Shown here: in pieces, positions 58,435 to 64,000 of the stretch
How the letters are laid out: the number at the start of each line of letters is the position of its first letter
How positions within the stretch are numbered: the stretch's first letter is position 1
Assembly: GCA_003576685.1 (NCBI GenBank)
Contig: QOZR01000001.1
Span: forward strand, 1 to 64,000
DNA from: Virgifigura deserti
Lineage (GTDB): Bacteria; Pseudomonadota; Alphaproteobacteria; Dongiales; Dongiaceae
Reading direction: 5' to 3'
DNA: 64,000 bases
Made by a program: the position numbers and the translations under genes
The notes under the pieces: model-generated
Database searches by the model: none
Seen by the model: the letters and a program-made list of their open reading frames with translations, nothing else
Told to the model about the DNA's origin: nothing

Positions 58435-59115
58435 TCAGCCTGTCGCCCTGCCCGAATAGGCGGCTGGCAGAGCAGAGATGAAGTCCGTGAACGTGTCGCC
58501 CTGAATCGCGATGTGGCGGCGCATCAGCCTGTCGGCCGCATCGGCTTCACCCGCCAGGATCGCCTCCACCACCGCGCTGTGCTCGGCATAGGAGTTCGGC
58601 ACCCGCCCAGCCTGATGCAGCTGATGGCGCCGATAGGGCGACAGCCTGTTGCGGATCGACCGCGTCGTCTCTTCTAGAAAGCCGTTATGGCAGCCGGCAT
58701 AGATCGTTTCGTGGAACAGCTTGTTCATTGCGTAATAGGCGTCCGGATCGTCGGCGCCCGCCGTCTCGCCGCATTGCGCATGAAGCTGTTGCAGCCGCGC
58801 GCGCTCCTCGGGCGTCATGCGCCGACTGGCGAGACGCGCACACAGCCCCTCCAGCTCGGCCATCACCTCGAACATCTCGACCATCCGGCGAATCGTCAGC
58901 TTGGCGACCACGGCCCCTTGCCGTGGGCGCAGCTCGACGAATCCGGAGGAGGCGAGGCGGGAGAGCGCCTCGCGGACCGGTGTCCGCGACACCGCGAACC
59001 GGTCGGCGAGGGACTGTTCGTCGAGCCGGTCGCCGGGAACCAGCAGGCCCGACAGGATCTCCCGCTCGATCTCGTGCCGCAGATAATCCGCCCGTTTCTG
59101 ATTCGGAGGTCGCAT
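58435..59115 (-). CDS. GntR-family (FadR subfamily) transcriptional regulator, MatR-like
   Basis: The protein has 226 aa. The winged helix is ADYLRHEIEREILSGLLVPGDRLDEQSLADRFAVSRTPVREALSRLASSGFVELRPRQGAVV. The C-terminal FCD effector domain is all-helical, with the metal or carboxylate-binding positions in MNKLFHETIYAGCHN and YAEHSAVVEAILAGEADAADRLMRRHI. Its neighbours indicate a malonate regulator like MatR of rhizobia. It is divergent from the TRAP genes, and the inverted site at 59271-59303 lies between them. CoA transferase and acylase genes follow on the same strand. Confidence 0.86.
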   Translation of the reverse strand: MRPPNQKRADYLRHEIEREILSGLLVPGDRLDEQSLADRFAVSRTPVREALSRLASSGFVELRPRQGAVVAKLTIRRMVEMFEVMAELEGLCARLASRRMTPEERARLQQLHAQCGETAGADDPDAYYAMNKLFHETIYAGCHNGFLEETTRSIRNRLSPYRRHQLHQAGRVPNSYAEHSAVVEAILAGEADAADRLMRRHIAIQGDTFTDFISALPAAYSGRATG

Positions 59116-59161
59116 TCGCTGATCTGGCCGATTCCAAGTACAAAGGTCGAGAGTCGGTTTT

Positions 59162-59222
59162 CATGCTTCGACAAGCTCAGCACGAGGAAACCGAACCCTC
59201 ATGCTGAGCTTGTCGAAGCATG
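59162..59222. repeat. CTTCGACA-type palindromic repeat, copy 2
   Basis: Perfect 21-bp inverted arms (59162-59182, beginning CATGCTTCGACAAGCTCAGC, and 59202-59222) flank a 19-nt loop. It is the same family as 17428-17485. It lies between the GntR gene start and the operator-like site, so it separates the two divergent promoters. Confidence 0.88.
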
Positions 59223-59270
59223 GGCAGCCGAAACATGAAGCCGTCTTCGCATTTCGTCCACCATCGGCAA

Positions 59271-59303
59271 ATTGTATGCAAAAGCGCCAAAACTGCATAC
59301 AAC
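59271..59303. promoter_or_regulatory. Paired GntR/MatR-like operators TTGTATGCA and TGCATACAA
   Basis: TTGTATGCA (59272-59280) and its exact complement TGCATACAA (59294-59302) are separated by 13 nt. Each half with its next base (TTGTATGCAA) resembles the TNGTATACNA-type sites bound by FadR-subfamily GntR proteins. Location, 110 nt before the TRAP gene start, fits regulation of the malonate transporter genes. Confidence 0.65.
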
Positions 59304-59411
59304 ATTCTGGACGAGGTTGAGCTTTTCTCCTAAGGTTGATGTACGGCGAAGCGATCGACGGCCTCGGAGCACAAGAATCGGCCGCCGCAATTTCTTGGGA
59401 GGAAGACAGTG

Positions 59412-60407
59412 ATGAGAACGTTTCTGTATAGCGCCGCAACCGCTGTCCTGCTCGGCGCCGGTCTGGCGTCCGGCGCGGCGGCAGAGGAATTGAAGGCGTC
59501 GCATCAGTGGCCCGGCGGCACCGGAGACATGCGCGACGAGATGGTTCAGATTATCGCGCGTGAAGTGAATGCCGCCGATGTCGGGCTGACGATCAGGGTG
59601 TTCCCGGGTGCCTCGCTGTTCAAGCCGAAGGACCAATGGAACGCGATGATCAAGGGCCAGCTCGACATCACGGCGTTTCCGCTGGATTACGCTGGCGGCA
59701 AGCATCCGCAATTCCATCTCACGCTGATGCCGGGCTTGGTGAAGAACCATGAGCATGCCCGTCGTTTAAACGACTCGGCGTTCATGCAGGAGATCAAGTC
59801 GATCATGGACGAGGCCGGCGTGATTGTCCTCGCGGACACCTGGCTCGCCGGCGGCTTCGCCTCCAAGAACAACTGCATTCTCGAGCCCGACGACATCAAA
59901 GGGCAGCAGACGCGCGCCGCCGGTGCGGCGTTCGAGGAGATGCTGGCCGGCGCCGGGGCGTCGATCGCCTCGATGCCGAGCTCCGAGATCTACACCGCGA
60001 TGCAGACGGGGGTGCTCGACGCTACCAACACCAGCTCGGAAAGCTTCGTGTCCTATCGGCTGTATGAGCAGCTGAAATGCATGACGGCGCCGGGCGAGAA
60101 CGCCCTCTGGTTCATGTACGAGCCGATCCTGATGGCGAAGGAAAGCTTCGAGAGCCTCGACGAAGAGCAGCAGCAGGCCTTGATGGCGGCCGGCGACAAG
60201 GCCGAGGAGTTTGCCTTCACCGCCGCCAAGAAAGCCGATGCGAACATGGTCGAGGTGTTTGAGAAGGCCGGGGTCGAGGTCGTGACGATGACGCCCGAGC
60301 AGGCGCAGATGTGGCGGGACATCGCGAAGGAGACTTCGTACAAGAACTTCGCCGAGAACGTAGAGGGCGGGCGCGAGCTGCTCGACATGGCGCTCTCGGT
60401 CGAATAA
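59412..60407 (+). CDS. TRAP transporter substrate-binding protein (malonate type)
   Basis: This 331-aa DctP-family periplasmic protein has a signal peptide (MMRTFLYSAATAVLLGAGLASGAAA) and the binding domain ELKASHQWPGGTGDMRDEMVQIIAREV. The conserved Arg/Asn region GGFASKNNCILEPDDIKGQQTRAAG and the typical VLDATNTSSESFVSYRLYEQLK are present. The neighbouring malonyl-CoA decarboxylase and MatR-like regulator suggest malonate as ligand, as for MatP of Sinorhizobium (inference). It is the first gene of a TRAP operon, with a GC hairpin between it and the small permease. A GTG one codon upstream is possible as start. Confidence 0.88.
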   Translation: MRTFLYSAATAVLLGAGLASGAAAEELKASHQWPGGTGDMRDEMVQIIAREVNAADVGLTIRVFPGASLFKPKDQWNAMIKGQLDITAFPLDYAGGKHPQFHLTLMPGLVKNHEHARRLNDSAFMQEIKSIMDEAGVIVLADTWLAGGFASKNNCILEPDDIKGQQTRAAGAAFEEMLAGAGASIASMPSSEIYTAMQTGVLDATNTSSESFVSYRLYEQLKCMTAPGENALWFMYEPILMAKESFESLDEEQQQALMAAGDKAEEFAFTAAKKADANMVEVFEKAGVEVVTMTPEQAQMWRDIAKETSYKNFAENVEGGRELLDMALSVE

Positions 60408-60429
60408 CGCAGCGTTCTCTGGCGCGGAA

Positions 60430-60456
60430 CCGCCGGCGGCACCTCGCTGCCGGCGG
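60430..60456 (+). promoter_or_regulatory. Hairpin between TRAP binding protein and small permease genes
   Basis: CCGCCGGC and GCCGGCGG (60430-60437 and 60449-60456) form a perfect 8-bp GC stem with an 11-nt loop. There is no T-run. Such hairpins in TRAP operons may protect the upstream transcript and raise binding-protein levels relative to the permeases (inference). Confidence 0.55.
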
Positions 60457-60477
60457 CCCGCTTCGGATTTCTCCACA

Positions 60478-60996
60478 ATGAATGTCTTCATCCGCTTGGT
60501 GACCGGCCTTTCGCGCCTCAGCGGCGTCGTTGCTGCTGGACTGATCGCTGCCGCCGTCCTGGTCGTCTGCCAAATGGTCTTCGTCCGCTATATTCTCGGC
60601 CAGTCGACGGCTTGGCAGACGGAATTCGTCACCTATGCCCTGATCGCCGCGACCTTCGTCGGCAGCCCCTATGTCCTGCTCACCCGCGGGCATGTGAATG
60701 TCGATCTGCTGCCGCTCTATCTCGGGGGCAGTGCCCGGTTCGCGCTGGCGCTGTTCGCGGCGGGGATTTCCTGCCTGTTCTGCCTTGTCCTCGCCTGGCG
60801 TGGGGCCGTGCTGTGGTACGAGGCGTACGACCTCGGCTGGCGGTCGGACACGATCTGGTCGGTCCGGCTGTGGATCCCCTATTCGGCGATGCCGATCGGC
60901 ATCGGCCTCCTGTCGCTTCAGTATATCGTCGACATCGCCAATCTGATCCTCGGCCGCGAGCCGCCGTTCGGCATTCATCCGGAGGACCGCCTGTGA
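60478..60996 (+). CDS. TRAP transporter small permease (DctQ)
   Basis: This 172-aa membrane protein has four predicted helices: LSGVVAAGLIAAAVLVVCQMVFVRYILG, WQTEFVTYALIAATFVGSPYVLLTRGHVNVDLL, FALALFAAGISCLFCLVLAWRGAVLWYEAY and IPYSAMPIGIGLLSLQYIVDIANLI. TRGHVNVDLL is the DctQ signature. It forms the transmembrane complex with the DctM protein encoded 10 nt downstream. No strong Shine-Dalgarno sequence precedes the ATG. Its partners make this a three-component, ion-driven carboxylate importer. Confidence 0.9.
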   Translation: MNVFIRLVTGLSRLSGVVAAGLIAAAVLVVCQMVFVRYILGQSTAWQTEFVTYALIAATFVGSPYVLLTRGHVNVDLLPLYLGGSARFALALFAAGISCLFCLVLAWRGAVLWYEAYDLGWRSDTIWSVRLWIPYSAMPIGIGLLSLQYIVDIANLILGREPPFGIHPEDRL

Positions 60997-61006
60997 GAGA
61001 CCGTCG

Positions 61007-62323
61007 ATGAGCCCCCTTACCATCGGCGTGATCGTCTGCGTCGTCACTATCCTGTTCCTGATGTCGGGCGCCCCGGTCGCCTTCGCGCTCGGCATCGTGT
61101 CCCTCGGCTTCCTCCTGATCTTCGACGGCTTCAACAGTCTGGGATTCGTCGCGGAGACGCTCTACTCCTCGCTCGAGGATTTCACCCTCGTGTCGATTCC
61201 CATGTTCATCCTGATGGGGGCCGCGGTGGCGTCGTCGCGGGCGGGCGGCGATCTCTATGAGGCGTTGGAGCGCTGGCTTTACCGTGTCCCGGCCGGTCTT
61301 GTCGTTTCAAATCTCGGCGCCTGCGCCATCTTCGCGGCATTGAGCGGCTCGTCGCCGGCGACCTGCGCCGCGATCGGCAAGATGGGCATTCCCGAGATGC
61401 GCAAGCGCGGCTATCCGTCCGGGCTGGCGACGGGCGCGATTGCCGCCGGGGGCACGCTGGGCATTCTCATTCCGCCGAGCGTGACGCTGATCCTCTACGG
61501 CGTGGTGACGGAGACATCAATCGCCCGGCTTTTCCTCGCCGGATTTCTTCCTGGCCTTCTCCTGACCAGCCTGTTCATGGCCTGGTCGATCTTCGTCACT
61601 TGGCGTTCCGGCCGCAGCTTCATCGATCCCGAGACGCACTATTCCTGGCGCGACCGTTTCAGCATCCTGCCGCGCGTGCTGCCCTTCATCGGCATCGTCG
61701 CCGGCGTGCTCTATGTCCTCTATGGCGGCGTCGCGACGCCGTCCGAAGCTGCCGGCGTCGGCGCGCTGCTCTGCATCGTGATGGTCATGGTGATCTATCG
61801 GATGTGGCAGCCGAGCGGGCTCTGGACGATCCTGCGCGACAGCATGCGCGAATCCGTCATGATCCTGATGATCATCGCCACCTCGGTGCTGTTCAGCTAC
61901 ATGCTGTCCAGCCTCTATGTCGCCCAGGCACTGGCGGAATGGATCGCGGCGCTCGAGGTCAATCGCTGGATCCTGATGCTCTGGGTCAACATCTTCCTGC
62001 TGGTCTGCGGCTTCTTCCTGCCGCCAGCCGCCGTGATTCTGATGACTGCGCCAACCCTGTTGCCGATCATCATGAACGCCGGTTTCGATCCGATCTGGTT
62101 CGCGATGATTCTGACAATAAATATGGAGATCGGGTTGATAACCCCGCCGGTCGGCCTCAATCTCTACGTCATCAACGGCATCGCCCCCGACGTCCGGTTG
62201 CAGACTATCCTTTGGGGCGCGCTGCCGTTCATGCTCTGCATGGTGCTGGGCATCGTGATCCTGTGCATCTTCCCGGGAATCGCGACCTGGTTGCCCGAGT
62301 ATCTGATGGGACCGGCGTACTAA
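61007..62323 (+). CDS. TRAP transporter large permease (DctM)
   Basis: This 438-aa membrane protein has twelve or so helices. The family blocks FLLIFDGFNSLGFVAETLYSSLEDFTLVSIPMFILMGAAVASS, SGSSPATCAAIGKMGIPEM, AAGGTLGILIPPSVTLILYGVVTETSIARLFLAGFLPGLLL and a final INMEIGLITPPVGLNLYVINGIAPDV are all present. It is the solute channel of the TRAP system with the preceding DctQ and DctP proteins. The stop at 62323 overlaps the first of three consecutive palindromes. Confidence 0.94.
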   Translation: MSPLTIGVIVCVVTILFLMSGAPVAFALGIVSLGFLLIFDGFNSLGFVAETLYSSLEDFTLVSIPMFILMGAAVASSRAGGDLYEALERWLYRVPAGLVVSNLGACAIFAALSGSSPATCAAIGKMGIPEMRKRGYPSGLATGAIAAGGTLGILIPPSVTLILYGVVTETSIARLFLAGFLPGLLLTSLFMAWSIFVTWRSGRSFIDPETHYSWRDRFSILPRVLPFIGIVAGVLYVLYGGVATPSEAAGVGALLCIVMVMVIYRMWQPSGLWTILRDSMRESVMILMIIATSVLFSYMLSSLYVAQALAEWIAALEVNRWILMLWVNIFLLVCGFFLPPAAVILMTAPTLLPIIMNAGFDPIWFAMILTINMEIGLITPPVGLNLYVINGIAPDVRLQTILWGALPFMLCMVLGIVILCIFPGIATWLPEYLMGPAY

Positions 62324-62372
62324 GCAGGTTTTCGGAACTTCGGCCATATGGGCCGGGCTCGGAAAACCTGCT
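62323..62372. repeat. Palindrome AGCAGGTTTTC, first of three after the TRAP genes
   Basis: AGCAGGTTTTC (62323-62333) and GAAAACCTGCT (62362-62372) are perfect complements, and the interior (CGGCCATATGGGCCG) pairs further, giving a hairpin of about 50 nt. It overlaps the last base of dctM and probably acts in transcript termination or stability. Confidence 0.8.
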
Positions 62373-62375
62373 GAA

Positions 62376-62500
62376 CTCTAGGGCCTGATCCGATCACATT
62401 GGACCGATGTGATCGGTGAATCAGTCCCCAATTGTTTGGATGAGAGGACGATTCACCGATCAGGCAGGTTGGTCCAACCTGATCGGATCGTGCTCTAGAG
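62376..62500. repeat. Long inverted repeat with CTGATCCGATCA words
   Basis: Arms 62376-62422 and 62450-62500 run in opposite directions and share CTCTAG, GATCCGATCA, TTGGACC and TGATCGGTGAATC in the same order. The spacer is about 27 nt. The left arm contains a 22-nt word identical to the palindrome at 45785-45806. It looks like two head-to-head copies of one repeat unit. Confidence 0.8.
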
Positions 62501-62503
62501 TCT

Positions 62504-62553
62504 GCGGGCTTGTCTTGGCCGGGCCATTTGTAGCCCGATCAAGACAAGCCTGC
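62504..62553. repeat. Palindrome GCGGGCTTGTCTTG, third of three after the TRAP genes
   Basis: GCGGGCTTGTCTTG (62504-62517) and CAAGACAAGCCTGC (62540-62553) pair with one mismatch, with an inner GGGC/GCCC contact. It ends 13 nt before the malonyl-CoA decarboxylase start, directly adjacent to the AGGGA ribosome-binding box. Confidence 0.75.
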
Positions 62554-62566
62554 TTAGGGATGGGCG

Positions 62567-63988
62567 ATGAATCAGGCACTTCCGAGCTCCTTCTTTGATC
62601 GCACGGTCCTGAATCTTCGGAATGCCTGGCGCGATATCGCCGCGCGCGGCCGTTCGTCCTCGATCGCCCAGACACGCCCCGACCTTCCGGACGACGACAT
62701 CCAGCGACTGCGCAAGCATATCGTCGAATGTCTCGAGAACCGCGGCGGCGAGGTTTCGGCGCGGGCGCGGGCGGCGGAGCTCGGCCGCTGCTTCCTCGCT
62801 CTATCCCCGGACGGCCGGAAGCGCTTCCTGCAGGTCCTGGCGCGGGAGTTTTCGACCGACCGCGACCGTATCGATGCCGCCATTCGCAGCTATCAGGCGG
62901 CCGAGGAACCCGCGGCGGCCGTCGATGCCGAGATCGCGTTGCGGGACGCGCTGGTCTCGCCGCGACTGCGGCTGCTGATGCAGCTGACCGCCTTGCCGGA
63001 CGGCTTCAAGTTCCTCGTCGATCTCCGGGCGGAGCTGCTGTCCCACCTCGCTTCGGACCGGTCGCTGATCGCGCTCGACAAGGACCTTCAGACCCTGTTC
63101 ACCTCCTGGTTCGACGTCGGGCTTCTGGATCTGCAGCGCATCACATGGGATGCGCCGGCCTCGCTGCTCGAGAAGTTGATCGCCTATGAGGCGGTGCATG
63201 AAATCCGCTCCTGGGGCGATCTCAAGAACCGCCTCGACTCCGATCGCCGGTGTTATGCCTTCTTCCACCCGCGAATCCCGAACGAGCCGCTGATCTTCGT
63301 CGAAGTGGCATTGGTGGCCGGGATGTCGGGAAATATCCAGCGGCTGCTCGATGAAACGGCACCGCGGGAGGATCCGCAGAGCGCCGACAGCGCGATTTTC
63401 TACTCGATCTCGAACACCCAGAGGGGGCTGCGGGGGATCAGCTTCGGCAACTTCCTGATCAAGCAGGTGGCGGACGACCTGTCCCGCGATCTGCCGGGTC
63501 TGAAGACCTTCGCGACATTGTCGCCAATTCCCGGGTTCCGGAAATGGCTCGAGCGCAAGCTGGCCGAGGGCGAGCCGAATTTGCTGACCGCGGCGGAGCG
63601 CAGCACGCTGAAGCTGCTCGATCCCTCGCGCGGCGCCAAGGGTGGCCTGAAAGCTCTTCTGGCGCGGCCCGGCTGGCAGGAGGCACCGGAAATCGCCGAA
63701 GCTTTGGAGCCGGCGCTGTGCCGGCTCGCCGCACGCTATCTCGTGCGCGAGAAGGATGCCGGCAAGCCGCTCGACCCGGTCGCACGGTTCCATCTCGCCA
63801 ACGGGGCGCGGGTGGAGCGGATCAACTGGTTGGCCGATACCTCGCCCAAGGGCTTGCGGCAGTCCGCCGGGCTGATGGTGAACTATCTCTACAAGCTGAG
63901 CGAAATCGAGGACAACCATGAGGCATTTTCGGCCCACGGAAAGGTCGCAATTTCCAATTCGGTGAAGGGGCTGCTCGGCCGTTCATAG
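62567..63988 (+). CDS. Malonyl-CoA decarboxylase
   Basis: This 473-aa enzyme of the eukaryote-like MCD family (MatA) decarboxylates malonyl-CoA to acetyl-CoA. An all-helical N-terminal oligomerisation domain (residues about 1-180) is followed by a GNAT-fold catalytic domain. FVEVALVAGMSGNIQRLLDE, FYSISNTQRGLRGISFGNFLIKQV and ATLSPIPGFRKWLE lie in the acyl-CoA site, and the catalytic His/Ser dyad is expected in HLANGARVERINWLAD and the Ser-rich ISNTQ region. It follows the TRAP genes in the orientation seen in matPQMA loci. matB would be expected beyond 64000. Confidence 0.93.
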   Translation: MNQALPSSFFDRTVLNLRNAWRDIAARGRSSSIAQTRPDLPDDDIQRLRKHIVECLENRGGEVSARARAAELGRCFLALSPDGRKRFLQVLAREFSTDRDRIDAAIRSYQAAEEPAAAVDAEIALRDALVSPRLRLLMQLTALPDGFKFLVDLRAELLSHLASDRSLIALDKDLQTLFTSWFDVGLLDLQRITWDAPASLLEKLIAYEAVHEIRSWGDLKNRLDSDRRCYAFFHPRIPNEPLIFVEVALVAGMSGNIQRLLDETAPREDPQSADSAIFYSISNTQRGLRGISFGNFLIKQVADDLSRDLPGLKTFATLSPIPGFRKWLERKLAEGEPNLLTAAERSTLKLLDPSRGAKGGLKALLARPGWQEAPEIAEALEPALCRLAARYLVREKDAGKPLDPVARFHLANGARVERINWLADTSPKGLRQSAGLMVNYLYKLSEIEDNHEAFSAHGKVAISNSVKGLLGRS

Positions 63989-64000
63989 AAGACTAAGGGT

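Noticed and set aside
1-64000. tRNA, rRNA or CRISPR array
   Set aside because: No cloverleaf with conserved TTCGANTC arm, no rRNA segment and no regularly spaced direct repeats were noticed in the gaps; palindromic repeats are dispersed, not arrayed.

Overview
The window is dense, GC-rich bacterial chromosome with short intergenic gaps. Its gene content points to an alphaproteobacterium, most likely of the Rhodospirillales type. The pointers are a SAM-II riboswitch on a methionine transporter, a PAS_5-family protein, the HutF/HutG form of histidine degradation, a TRAP-type malonate locus, many TRAP and ABC uptake systems and several alphaproteobacterial palindromic repeat families. This placement is an inference from gene content; no rRNA or tRNA gene is present and no species can be named.

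Layout. 1-3.7 kb: sarcosine oxidase genes (soxB, soxD, start of soxA) facing a GlxA/AraC-type regulator. 4-9.5 kb: a PEP-CTERM secreted protein behind an excellent sigma-54 promoter, an HD-domain (PhnZ-like) oxygenase, a PAS protein, an Fe-S protein, a glutamine amidotransferase, a secreted three-repeat protein and a periplasmic MsrA. 9.56-10.36 kb: a decayed IS5/IS427-type insertion sequence. 10.4-11.2 kb: an ArsR/SRPBCC pair with tandem palindromic operators. 11.4-14.2 kb: metNIQ under a SAM-II riboswitch plus terminator. 14.3-21.6 kb: a split histidine-utilisation locus (hutC, hutG, hutI, hutF) with two matching HutC-type operators. 21.6-27.1 kb: zinc-ribbon protein, pirin/LysR pair, MFS exporter, and a sulfite/sulfane dehydrogenase with its cytochrome c. 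27.2-33.3 kb: a Ugp-like ABC importer with DeoR regulator and a terminal endonuclease/exonuclease/phosphatase-fold protein. 33.4-34.7 kb: a cobalt-type nitrile hydratase whose beta subunit is split in two.

34.7-48.4 kb is mostly housekeeping: EamA/LysR pair, parC, bioY, cytoplasmic MsrA, an orphan TRAP binding protein, leucyl-transferase Bpt, an RDD protein, motAB, and a reverse-transsulfuration pair (CBS plus cystathionine gamma-lyase). 49.3-53.1 kb holds the most unusual locus: three translationally coupled genes encoding a two-TM periplasmic sensor without an output domain, a fusion of periplasmic sensor, HAMP-like linker and a complete MFS transporter, and an ABC_sub_bind-type periplasmic binding protein with no ABC permease or ATPase beside it. 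I regard this as the best candidate for an undescribed system, a ligand-sensing, binding-protein-assisted MFS transporter.

53.5-64 kb: threonine ammonia-lyase, a penicillin-acylase-family Ntn hydrolase, a class III CoA transferase, a FadR-type GntR regulator and a divergent TRAP transporter followed by malonyl-CoA decarboxylase. Together these read as a malonate catabolism locus, with paired GntR-like operators in the divergent promoter region. At least six palindromic repeat types sit in intergenic gaps, including a cluster of three consecutive palindromes between the TRAP permease and malonyl-CoA decarboxylase.
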